The translations under genes were made by a program, and so were the position numbers. 56,292 nt of DNA from Mycolicibacterium malmesburyense (GTDB lineage: Bacteria; Actinomycetota; Actinomycetes; Mycobacteriales; Mycobacteriaceae): NCBI RefSeq assembly GCF_001050015.1, contig NZ_CVTB01000256.1:1-56292 (forward strand), in the 5' to 3' direction. The notes beneath the pieces were generated by a model. The model saw only the letters and a list, made by a program, of their open reading frames with translations, made no database searches and was not told the DNA's origin. Of the stretch, positions 20,700-27,923 are shown piece by piece; the first letter of the stretch is position 1; each line of letters starts with the position of its first letter.

Positions 20700-21118
20700 T
20701 TTGGGGGCGCCGGTAGGTCTTCGGCGTCCTCGACGGACGCCGCCTTCAAATAGAGCAACTGCTCCTGCTGGTCAGGGCTCGGGTCCTCTGGACCGCTGAG
20801 AATCGCCGCCTTCATCTGGTGATACACGTTGGCGAGATAACTCCACTGCGACGGGAACCGGGCGTATAGAGCGGTGTACACACCGCCCGCGATAGCCCCG
20901 ACCCAAGGGACCGTTTCCCCGACCTCCTTCCTCAACGTGTCCGGTTCGATGCCCCACGACCAAGCGGTGTAGGGCACAGCGCGCAAAAGCAGCGCGGCAG
21001 AGTAGATGAAGGCCGTGATTCAGAGCGTGCGAAGGAAGATTGCTGTGCCACCGTTGGGCAACAGCCTCAACACGAACTCACCAGCCAATAGGTTGGTCAA
21101 CCAACACACAGCGGATGA
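20700..21118 (-). pseudogene. Degraded gene for an integral membrane protein
   Basis: On the minus strand one frame gives a coherent protein-like sequence across this stretch: a Trp/Leu-rich segment with LLAGEFVLRLLPNGG and a hydrophobic ITAFIYSAALLL. These are followed by WVGAIAGGVYTALYARFPSQWSYLANVYHQ in shorter pieces and then an EDAED element. An in-frame TGA at 21020-21022 interrupts it. The frame continues past 20700 only by reading through the tRNA terminator into the tRNA, so the natural C-terminus is lost. I recall hypothetical membrane proteins with the same YAALYARFSSQW/EDAE pattern, function unknown. TTG 20986 could restart a fragment of 125 residues, but I judge it a relict. Confidence 0.6.
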
Positions 21119-21169
21119 TCCCACGCCGCCCCCCGCAACGGGACACGATGACCGGCCGCACCATCGTCG

Positions 21170-21392
21170 CCACGACGGTCAACGTCTCACGTGTCGGCCG
21201 CTTCCATCGCTGCGCGTATCTCGTCGTCGTGACCGTGGTATTCCGCTCCGTCGTCGCCACGCTCGAATGTCCCAGCAGCATTTGCACCGCGCGGAGGTTC
21301 CTCGAGCCGCGGTAGGCCCTGGTGGCGAATCGATGCCGCAGGGTGTGAGCGGTCCAGTGATCGGGCAGTGCGCCAGCCATCAGCTTGCCGAC
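21170..21392 (-). pseudogene. Tyrosine-recombinase (integrase) remnant, C-terminal part, frameshifted
   Basis: The minus strand encodes HTLRHRFATRAYRG and VQMLLGHSSVATTE, the HxxR and LGH boxes of a phage- or island-type integrase. The reading frame breaks before the nucleophile Tyr. The natural C-terminal continuation, DDEIRAAMEAADT, appears in another frame at 21187-21225. No N-terminal two-thirds is present upstream. The remnant lies about 550 bases from tRNA-Pro and points to a decayed element that once used that tRNA. The broken catalytic region excludes activity. Confidence 0.75.
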
Positions 21393-21453
21393 TCATCGCG
21401 GCGCGGACCGGACCGGCGGCAACCATGGCGAACAGAACTCCACAAGGAATTCG

Positions 21454-21996
21454 TCAGATGCCGCGATTGACCTTTGCTGCCTCATGAATGGCGGTCTTGA
21501 GCTCGTCGTAGGCGCATTCATGCGGACGAAGGGCTTTCAGCGGTCTGAGCCCAATCGTCTTCTGCTCCGGGAGTTTGCTGGCAGGCAGCACATAGAAGGT
21601 CCATTGTGCGACGTCGAGCGGGTTGATGGGGGCATCGCAGTCCTGACCTTCGAGCAGACAGAAGACGTACACGTCGGCGCTTCGCTGTGCGATGGTCGCA
21701 GAAGTATCGGTGCGGGCGTCCCAGCCCATTGCGGGGCGGATGCCGAACGTGATCTTTGATAGCTGGGTTTGCTTCCAGGTCTGCACATAGGCAGCCGACT
21801 TCACCTCGACACCGATATCACCGATATCACCGATATCACCGATGACAAGGTCGTACCGGTCCCATTCCACGCGCTTCGTGTCGTGGATGCCGAGTGCTGT
21901 AGCCACGATGTACTCGGCCAGCACGCCGCGGTTGGTATTGGACAGCAGGTCGCCGTACGCCCACTCCCAGAATCCCTGCTGGTTCAAGTGAGTCAT
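21454..21996 (-). CDS. PD-(D/E)XK nuclease-like protein of unknown function
   Basis: The 180-residue protein has the order of elements seen in restriction-type nuclease folds: RGVLAEYIVATALG (helix with Glu), WDRYDLVIG (catalytic-type Asp) and VEVKSAAYVQTW (ExK). A Cys/Trp-containing beta region and YDELKTAI follow at the end. I recall many unnamed bacterial relatives with FW-W-DLL-N...RG-AE...WD-DL...EVKS-AYLQSW; their role is not established to my knowledge. Between the Asp and the ExK strand lies a GDI repeat encoded by a 9-bp tandem repeat. ATG 21996 overlaps the stop of the upstream gene by 4 bases, so the two are one transcript. No methyltransferase is nearby. Confidence 0.65.
   Translation of the reverse strand: MTHLNQQGFWEWAYGDLLSNTNRGVLAEYIVATALGIHDTKRVEWDRYDLVIGDIGDIGDIGVEVKSAAYVQTWKQTQLSKITFGIRPAMGWDARTDTSATIAQRSADVYVFCLLEGQDCDAPINPLDVAQWTFYVLPASKLPEQKTIGLRPLKALRPHECAYDELKTAIHEAAKVNRGI
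21812..21843. repeat. 9-bp tandem repeat inside the nuclease-like gene
   Basis: CCGATATCA is repeated three times perfectly (21812-21820, 21821-21829, 21830-21838), followed by the first five bases of a fourth copy. In the gene it encodes an in-frame Gly-Asp-Ile repeat between two predicted active-site strands. The unit is prone to slippage and changes length in steps of three residues without a frameshift. Confidence 0.9.
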
Positions 21997-22487
21997 CGCC
22001 GAGTCCTCATCGCGTGAGCAGTTCCCTTCCCCAGTACGGTTGTCAATTTGTGGCGGTCGATGTCGTCGAGGGTCAGCACCGCTTCGGGTCGCGTGATCCG
22101 CTTCATGTCCCCGGCCGTCGGTTGCGGTACTAGCAGTGCCAGTTCGCGCGCCTCATATATGTCGATGTTCGTATGTATCCACTGGCTTTGCTCGGTGAGT
22201 TCGTGGTCGAGGCTCACAAACCAGTTCGCCATGAATACCTGCAGGTACGGGATCAATGTCCACACCTTGCGCCGGGCCAACGCCGACCGTGCATCTGGCC
22301 GGGTGAATGCGAGCCAGGCCAGCGCTCCACTGTCGGCGTCGGTGAGCTTCCAGAACACCCGGCCGTTGTGGGCCAGGACATTCGACCGGGTGGCGGCGAT
22401 CTCCTGTCCGATTTCGCGGGCCAGCCTCCTGAAGTCGGGAAGAGTGTCGTTGTAGTTGGGAACACTGTCGAAGTAGTCGTACGGCAT
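21993..22487 (-). CDS. Unknown protein encoded upstream of the nuclease-like gene
   Basis: The 164-residue protein starts MPYDYFDSVPNYNDTLPDF (ATG 22487, with a GGGAGG element upstream). The frame extends to 22583, but those codons look non-coding. It is rich in aromatics, with RVFWKLTDADSG, a WTLIPYLQVFMANWFVSLDHE stretch in shorter pieces, and a basic C-terminus. No signal peptide, membrane helix or recognised motif is visible. Its stop overlaps the nuclease-like gene start in ATGA, so the two proteins are likely made together. Local GC is lower than in the core genome, in keeping with acquisition. Confidence 0.65.
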   Translation of the reverse strand: MPYDYFDSVPNYNDTLPDFRRLAREIGQEIAATRSNVLAHNGRVFWKLTDADSGALAWLAFTRPDARSALARRKVWTLIPYLQVFMANWFVSLDHELTEQSQWIHTNIDIYEARELALLVPQPTAGDMKRITRPEAVLTLDDIDRHKLTTVLGKGTAHAMRTRR

Positions 22488-22779
22488 GGTTAGCCCAGCC
22501 CTCCCATCCGCTCGCCACGAACGCCGTCCATCAATCGCATCCCGACATTCGGCGGAACCACTGCGCCCGGCCTTGTCGACCATCGTCGAGTCACCGGGCG
22601 CCGCGAACTCTTCGCCCAGGAATTATGCCGGAGTGGTACGTCAGCCATCCCGTGAACGGCCGCCCCGGGAGAGTGGGACGTACGGAACACCAAGTAGGAC
22701 GCCGACGTGATCGGCGCCGCGGCGACCGCCCTACCGCTCACTTCGAGCACTAGGGCCTCTTGCCGTCTGACCCGCGCCG
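22488..22779. other. Gene-poor stretch upstream of the two-gene cassette
   Basis: Open frames here overlap each other and show no family signature. The segment must carry the promoter for the minus-strand cassette and possibly lost N-terminal parts of the lipoprotein remnant that follows. No clear repeat, tRNA or terminator is seen. Confidence 0.4.
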
Positions 22780-22846
22780 ATGCCGGGTTTCTACAGCCCG
22801 CAACCAGAGCCGCTGACCCGAGGTGGTGCTCGGCGTACTTACCCTG

Positions 22847-23182
22847 TGAGCGGGAGTTTCGTCCATGCGGGCGTTGCCGGCGCCTGGCAGCGGAGGTTGG
22901 CGGTTCGAAACACCGATGGCAAGCGTATGTTCCTGCCGGATGCCGTCGCCTCGGCCGACCTCTCCAACGCACAGTGGGAGGCGGTGCTCGCGACGGCGAG
23001 GCAGTCGGCGGCACGGCTCGGCGCCACGGATGAACAGGTCATGCAGGACAACCTCGGCCACCACGATGTGTGGTTTCACCGGTCCGGCGGGCCTTTCCGT
23101 CAAAGTCGCCTACAAGGGCAACCTGGTGATCTCCGGATTCGCGGGTTGCCGGCTGCCCCAAGGCAAGCGCCTCGCCACATAG
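22847..23182 (+). pseudogene. LppA/LppV-like lipoprotein remnant, frameshifted and without its N-terminus
   Basis: One frame encodes GKRMFLPDAVASADLSNAQW and LGATDEQVMQDNLGHHDVWF. The expected continuation GPAGLSVKVAYKGNLVISGF and GCRLPQGK appears in the +1 frame, ending at TAG 23182. This pattern (DHDV-F...YKGNL-ISG-TGCRLP) is what I recall of mycobacterial LppA, LppB and LppV lipoproteins. The frame change lies near 23074-23080. No signal peptide with lipobox cysteine precedes it, so both ends of the coding logic are broken. Confidence 0.6.
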
Positions 23183-23194
23183 TGGCGAACGCGG

Positions 23195-23881
23195 TCACCA
23201 GCGAGCGCTCACCTTCTCCGCGATCTGCTTGGCGATCCGCACGGCCGAATCACCCGGTTTCGCGCTGCACGTGTTCACATCGATGATGACGTTGTTCTCC
23301 AGCGCGATGGCGTGTCCGCAGGCCCATCCCGGCGCGGCGGCTTCCTGAAGAGTCGCGACGGTGCTCAGCACGTCGTCGTTGTTACTGATCGGCCCGACGG
23401 TCCACTCCGTCCCACTCTGCGTGTGGATGTACTCCTTGCACGCCGGCCACTGCTGCGCGGAGGCATCGAGGAAGGCCCTGGCCTTTTTCACGAGCGGGTA
23501 CAGCACCACGGCCTGCTTCACATAGTGGGCGAACTTGTCGCCGTCGTTGAGGCTCTGATCCCGCTCGGCCGAAAACCCACTCTCGGCGTAGACCGGCGCC
23601 TCCGCGGCGCCGTCGATGCCGAGGCACTCCCGCGGCTCCATCGTGGCGCTGTTGTCCGACATCGCGCTCTGGGCGCTGGTGACCTCCAGGGTTTGCGAGC
23701 CCATCGCGGCGTTCAACTCGGCGGGATTGAGGAGCAGTTCATCCAGCTCGCGTTCCACCAGGGGACGCGGGATCAATGTCTTGGTGGGCGTGGGTGTCAC
23801 CGCATTGCCTACCGAGCTGGCACACCCGGCGACCAGAAAACAGACCATCGCCGCACCGAAAGCCGTCGCTGGCTGGCGCAT
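23195..23881 (-). CDS. PknH-sensor-like lipoprotein
   Basis: The 228-residue protein has a signal sequence ending in lipobox VAGC (Cys near residue 20). An extracytoplasmic domain follows, with ELLLNPAELNAAMGS, a conserved CLG motif and paired cysteines (WPACKEY, WACGHAIA, VNTCSA). This is the PknH-like extracellular domain found in mycobacterial lipoproteins such as LppH and LpqQ. Start GTG 23881 has GGGGAGG 7 bases upstream. Ligand and role are unknown. It converges with the broken LppA-like gene, 12 bases apart. Confidence 0.82.
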   Translation of the reverse strand: MRQPATAFGAAMVCFLVAGCASSVGNAVTPTPTKTLIPRPLVERELDELLLNPAELNAAMGSQTLEVTSAQSAMSDNSATMEPRECLGIDGAAEAPVYAESGFSAERDQSLNDGDKFAHYVKQAVVLYPLVKKARAFLDASAQQWPACKEYIHTQSGTEWTVGPISNNDDVLSTVATLQEAAAPGWACGHAIALENNVIIDVNTCSAKPGDSAVRIAKQIAEKVSARW

Positions 23882-24003
23882 CTCATCCTCCCCATGACAG
23901 CCGTATTCAACCGATCACCATGCGGGCGTTGTCCCCAGCATCGCACCGCGTGCAGCAATGGTCCAGCAGCTCGGCCATCGATGGGCAGAGGTCGCGCGGT
24001 GTT

Positions 24004-24037
24004 TCTGATAACGATGGTTGCTGCATCTGATAACGAT
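24004..24037. repeat. Two 12-bp direct repeats, 22 bases apart
   Basis: TCTGATAACGAT occurs at 24004-24015 and 24026-24037. The spacing is close to two helical turns. It lies in the 242-base gap upstream of the PknH-sensor-like lipoprotein gene and could be a regulator site; no partner is identified. Confidence 0.5.
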
Positions 24038-24123
24038 TAATGGCGCACCCAAAATGGCGCGGACGCTCCGCACTGCCCAGAACCGTTGTGAGCCAGCGGA
24101 ACTGAGCGCACATCGGGAACGAC

Positions 24124-24444
24124 TCAAGAGGACGATTCGTCGGACTTGTCGTCCTCATCCTCGTCCGGCGAGTCGTCCAGTGAGTCGTCCGGTGAGTCCT
24201 CGTCGTCATCGTCCGGCGAGTCCTCCTTGTCGTCCGAATCGGAACCGGCCGCCTCCTTCCGCTCTCGTGAGGGGCTCTCATCGAGCTTGTCCGCGAATTT
24301 CGTCAGTGCCCGGGCGAGTTGGCGCGCCTCGTGAGGTTCGAGGGAGTCGCCGAACAGCAGCTCGCCGCTGTCGTTGACGCGCTCGAGGTACACCATGTCG
24401 TCCTTCGCCGCGACATTCCACTGCCCGGATTCGTGTTCTGCCAT
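24124..24444 (-). CDS. Small protein with highly acidic Asp/Ser/Glu tail
   Basis: The 106-residue protein has an ordered first half containing GQWNVAAKDDMVYLERV and LEPHEARQLARALTKFADK. Its second half is almost only Asp, Ser, Glu, Lys and Pro with repeats of DDSPD type. ATG 24444 is chosen because GGGGAGG stands 9 bases upstream; an earlier in-frame start at 24519 gives a non-conserved extension. The GC-rich repeats (TCGTCCGGCGAG type) could vary in length. I recall similar short mycobacterial hypothetical proteins; function unknown, perhaps binding of cations or basic proteins. Confidence 0.75.
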   Translation of the reverse strand: MAEHESGQWNVAAKDDMVYLERVNDSGELLFGDSLEPHEARQLARALTKFADKLDESPSRERKEAAGSDSDDKEDSPDDDDEDSPDDSLDDSPDEDEDDKSDESSS

Positions 24445-24664
24445 CGTGCGGACCTCCCCTGTGAGTTTTGGCGGGAATACCCACGCCGTTCGCCTGTCAT
24501 GCAGACATTTCGATCGCAAAACCCTCGACCCGCGCCCTTACCGCGCGGATAGGAAAACCTCCCCGCACACGAGCGGATTCTGCCTTCGCGGCGATTACGC
24601 AGCCCCCCGTCGACTCGCAATCATTTCCTCACCAGCCCCGAACCGCCTCCCGAGAGGACACGAC

Positions 24665-24979
24665 ATGACCATCCGCCGCACCCCCCGCATCCGTTACGCC
24701 GCCACGCTCGTCGGCGCCCTGGCCGTCTTCGTCGTCGCCCCGGCGACCGCCTTCGCCGCCGACAACGAGCCCACCCCCGGCAGTGGCGGATGCACCTACA
24801 CCGACGCCGACGGCTACGACATCCCGATCGACGACGGCCAGGACGTCTTCGTCGACGGCAAGATCGTGTCCTGCCGCGGCGGCAAGATCGTCGTCACCAC
24901 CGCCCCGCAGCGCAACCAAACCAACATCCGCCCGGGATTGCCCGCCGGCAAGCTGCCCGTGCTGGCCCGGATGCCCTGA
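24665..24979 (+). CDS. Small secreted protein with one cysteine pair
   Basis: The 104-residue protein starts at ATG 24665 behind GAGAGGA. It has a signal peptide (RRTPRIRYAATLVGALAVFV, then a predicted cut after AFA near residue 31). The mature part has two Cys residues (GGCTYTDADGYDIP and VSCRGGKIV) that could form a disulfide. No enzyme motif is visible. An open frame runs upstream to 24374 but lies opposite the acidic-tail gene. Its closest neighbours give no functional hint. Confidence 0.75.
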   Translation: MTIRRTPRIRYAATLVGALAVFVVAPATAFAADNEPTPGSGGCTYTDADGYDIPIDDGQDVFVDGKIVSCRGGKIVVTTAPQRNQTNIRPGLPAGKLPVLARMP

Positions 24980-25095
24980 GCCCCCTCCATCGGCCCGTCA
25001 CCTCACGGTGGCGGGCCGATCCACTGCGCGATCGCCTCGTGCAAGCGCAGATCCGCAGTAGATTCCCCGCATGACGGCGGCGAGGAAGTCGCACG

Positions 25096-26589
25096 ATGGC
25101 CGATGACGTGGCCGTCATCGGTGCGGGTCCCGGCGGACTCGTCGCGGCGCGCTGGCTGACCGCTCAGGGGTTCGCGCCCACCATCTACGAGCGCGGCGCA
25201 GGACTCGGCGGTCAGTGGACGGGCGAGCCGGGCCACAGCGGCGTCTGGCCGGCCATGCACACCAACACCAGCCGCATCCTGACCGCCTTCAGCGACCTCG
25301 ACCCCGGCGACGGTCCCGTCTTCCCGCCCGGCCACGAAGTCCTTGCCTACCTCCACCGGTATGCCGAGGTATTCGATCTGACCCGGCGGATCCGGTACCT
25401 CACCCCGGTGACCAGCCTTCGTCGCGGCGACGACGGCTGGCTGGTGGGCGCCGCCGGCGCCGAGGAGAAGTACCGCCGTGTCGTCGTCGCCACCGGACGG
25501 TTCCAGTCGCCCGCGATCCCGGCGGTCGACGGTCTACCCACCTTCGCCGGCGCCGCCCGCGCCGCACCGACGTTCCATTACCGCGGCCCCGCCGCCTACC
25601 GCGGCAAGCGTGTCCTGGTGGCGGGCTGTGCGGTCAGCGCCATGGAGATCGCCTCCGAATTGGCGCAACACGGTGAGCATGTGGTGGTCACTCAGCGCCG
25701 CCAGCGCTACGTCCTCCCGAAATTCGCCGCGGGCGTCCCGTCCGACCACCGGATCTTCACCAGGTACGGCGCACTGGCCGACGAATCGCTGCCGGCGGCC
25801 GAGATCGACCGTCAGCTCAAGGAGATCGTCGTCGAAGCCGGCGGAACCCCGCAGCAGTACGGCGCCCCTGCACCCGACGCCTCACTGTCCGCCGCGGGCA
25901 TCACCCTCAGCCAGCACTACCTGCCCCTCGTGGCCGAGGGCAGGATCGAGGTGCGGCCGTGGATGAGCTCGGTGGCGGGCAGGACCGTGACGTTCGCCGA
26001 CGGGCACGCCGAACAGTTCGACGGCATCCTCTTCGGTACCGGCTTCGAGTTGTCGATGCCGTTCCTGGACAACGAGATTCGCACGACATTGAACATCGAT
26101 GCCGTCCACGTCGACACCGATCGCCACACCTTCCACCCCGACCTTCCCGGCTTGGCCTTCATGGGGATGTGGGACCAGTCCGGCGGGTACTTCGTACCGC
26201 TCGAGCTGCAGGCCCGTTGGATCGCCTACACCTGGGCCGGCACGATCCCGGCGCCGGCCGAGGCCGACCAGCGGCGTGCGGTATCGGGGTATCGCGCCCG
26301 CCGGGGCCAACCGCAGAAGACCCGGATGAACCTGGTGGCGCGGATGTTCGCGCGGGCCGCGGGCGTCGAACCGGCGGTCGCGAACTGGCCGGAATTGCGC
26401 CGCGCCCTGCTGTTCGGGCCCCTGGCGCCGAGCTGCTTCCGCCTCGAGGGTCCCGATGCGCTGCCCGACGCGCCGGCGCGGTTCGCCCGCGATGCCGCCG
26501 CCTTCGGTGCGATCACTTCTGACAAGCTCACCGAGCGTGAACGCGCCTACTGCGCGCTGCTCGGGCCCGCCCATGCCCACATCGCGTAG
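25096..26589 (+). CDS. Flavin-containing monooxygenase-like oxidoreductase
   Basis: The 497-residue protein has the N-terminal FAD motif VIGAGPGGLVAARW and an ERGAGLGGQW continuation. A second Rossmann segment reads VLVAGCAVSAMEIASEL, where FMO and Baeyer-Villiger enzymes usually have GxGxSA for NADPH. ILFGTGFELSMPF matches the ATG/GTGF motif near the C-terminal third. Members oxygenate N, S or carbonyl groups with NADPH and O2. The second dinucleotide motif lacks its usual middle glycine, so cofactor use may differ. Start ATG 25096 has GAGGAAG upstream. Substrate unknown. Confidence 0.87.
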   Translation: MADDVAVIGAGPGGLVAARWLTAQGFAPTIYERGAGLGGQWTGEPGHSGVWPAMHTNTSRILTAFSDLDPGDGPVFPPGHEVLAYLHRYAEVFDLTRRIRYLTPVTSLRRGDDGWLVGAAGAEEKYRRVVVATGRFQSPAIPAVDGLPTFAGAARAAPTFHYRGPAAYRGKRVLVAGCAVSAMEIASELAQHGEHVVVTQRRQRYVLPKFAAGVPSDHRIFTRYGALADESLPAAEIDRQLKEIVVEAGGTPQQYGAPAPDASLSAAGITLSQHYLPLVAEGRIEVRPWMSSVAGRTVTFADGHAEQFDGILFGTGFELSMPFLDNEIRTTLNIDAVHVDTDRHTFHPDLPGLAFMGMWDQSGGYFVPLELQARWIAYTWAGTIPAPAEADQRRAVSGYRARRGQPQKTRMNLVARMFARAAGVEPAVANWPELRRALLFGPLAPSCFRLEGPDALPDAPARFARDAAAFGAITSDKLTERERAYCALLGPAHAHIA

Positions 26590-26633
26590 TACTACTCAAG
26601 CCCGCCGCGCGACCGGCGAGGCATCCTGAACCC

Positions 26634-27923
26634 ATGTCGCTCACCAAGCCGCTGGCAGGCGCCGACGAACTCGCCGCCGACACCCCGCCGACCCGCGACC
26701 GCGCGGTCGACGTCGCCCGCCTGGCCGCGCTCGTCGTGGTCATGTTCGGCCACTGCGCGCTGCTGCTGGCCACCATCGACGCCGGCGGTGTCTGGATCGG
26801 CAACATCCTCGGCGAGATCCCCGCGCTCACCCCGGTGACGTGGGTCGTACAGGTCATGCCGTTGTTCTTTCTGGCCGGCGGCGCCGCGGGCGCGTACGGC
26901 TGGCACGCGGGCAAGTCGTGGGGGAGTTGGCTGGTCGCCCGTGCGCAGCGGTTGTGCCGCCCGGTGTTCTGGTATCTCGCGGCGTGGACGGTCGGGCTGC
27001 TCGCGGTGCGCCTGACCCTCGGCTCGGGCTCGGCGGCGGACCTCGGCCGCGAATCCGTCGCGCTGCTGTGGTTCCTCGGCGTCTACCTGGTGGTGCTCGC
27101 GTTCGTTCCGCTGCTGACCCGCTTGTCGACGGGCCGCAACGTCGCCGTCGTCGTGGGTGGTCTGCTGGTGGCCTCCGCCGCCGTCGACGCCATCCGCATC
27201 GCCGTGGGCACCCCGATGGCCGGGGTCGCCAACTTCGTCATCGTCTGGCTCATTCCCGTGGTGTTCGGCGTCGGCTATGCGCGTAGGTTGATCGGCCGGC
27301 GCGCGGCGCTCGCGACAGCCGTCGGCGCGCTTGGCGCCCAGGTGGTGCTCGCACTCATCGGCCCCTACGAGGTCTCGCTGGTCGTCACCGGGACCGAGCA
27401 ACTGTCGAACGTCTCACCGCCCACGCTGCTTCTCGCGCTGCACTGTACGTGGATGTCGGCGGCGTTCATCGTGTGCGCGGGGGCGATCCAGCGGTGGGCC
27501 CAACGGCCGCGGGTCTGGTACGTCGTCGCGGTCGGCAACGGGGGAGCGATGACGCTGTACCTCTGGCACATCGTGGCGATCGCCATCGCGGCGTTCTCCC
27601 TACACGCGATCGGCCTCGACGCGTATGACGTTGACGCACCGTACTTCTGGGCTCGGCTGGCGCTTCGGGCGGTGGTGTTCGCCGTCGTCATGTTCGCCCT
27701 GTTCCGGCTGCTGTCGCCGCTCGAGCACCGCCGCCTCCCGTGGTGGGACGTGCCCGTCCACGCCACCGGTGCGCGGTCCGCGGTCGCGGGTGTGCTGATC
27801 GTGCTGGCGGGTGTGGCGCTGGTGCTGTTGGCCAAGAACGGGCTGACCGGAACCCTGGGGTGGACGATGCTGGGGTGCTTTACGGCGTCGGCTGCTTCGG
27901 CGCGGGCCATGGCACGGGCCTAG
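26634..27923 (+). CDS. Acyltransferase-3 family membrane protein
   Basis: The 429-residue protein has about ten membrane helices and the start pattern of the family, [18 protein letters not shown] with the conserved His. [15 protein letters not shown] follows, and the later [18 protein letters not shown] includes another His/Trp-rich segment. Such enzymes transfer acyl groups to carbohydrates or lipids at the membrane. It runs toward an mmpL gene and overlaps its 3' end by 44 bases. It may modify a lipid or glycolipid exported by that transporter; this is inference from position. Confidence 0.85.
   Translation: MSLTKPLAGADELAADTPPTRDRAVDVARLAALVVVMFGHCALLLATIDAGGVWIGNILGEIPALTPVTWVVQVMPLFFLAGGAAGAYGWHAGKSWGSWLVARAQRLCRPVFWYLAAWTVGLLAVRLTLGSGSAADLGRESVALLWFLGVYLVVLAFVPLLTRLSTGRNVAVVVGGLLVASAAVDAIRIAVGTPMAGVANFVIVWLIPVVFGVGYARRLIGRRAALATAVGALGAQVVLALIGPYEVSLVVTGTEQLSNVSPPTLLLALHCTWMSAAFIVCAGAIQRWAQRPRVWYVVAVGNGGAMTLYLWHIVAIAIAAFSLHAIGLDAYDVDAPYFWARLALRAVVFAVVMFALFRLLSPLEHRRLPWWDVPVHATGARSAVAGVLIVLAGVALVLLAKNGLTGTLGWTMLGCFTASAASARAMARA

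Noticed and set aside
21812..21843. CRISPR-like repeat
   Set aside because: The unit is only 9 bases with no spacers and lies in frame in a gene.
22490..23014. 174-codon minus-strand frame
   Set aside because: Pro/Arg-rich with no ribosome-binding site or motif; it overlaps the start of the unknown cassette gene and the lipoprotein remnant.
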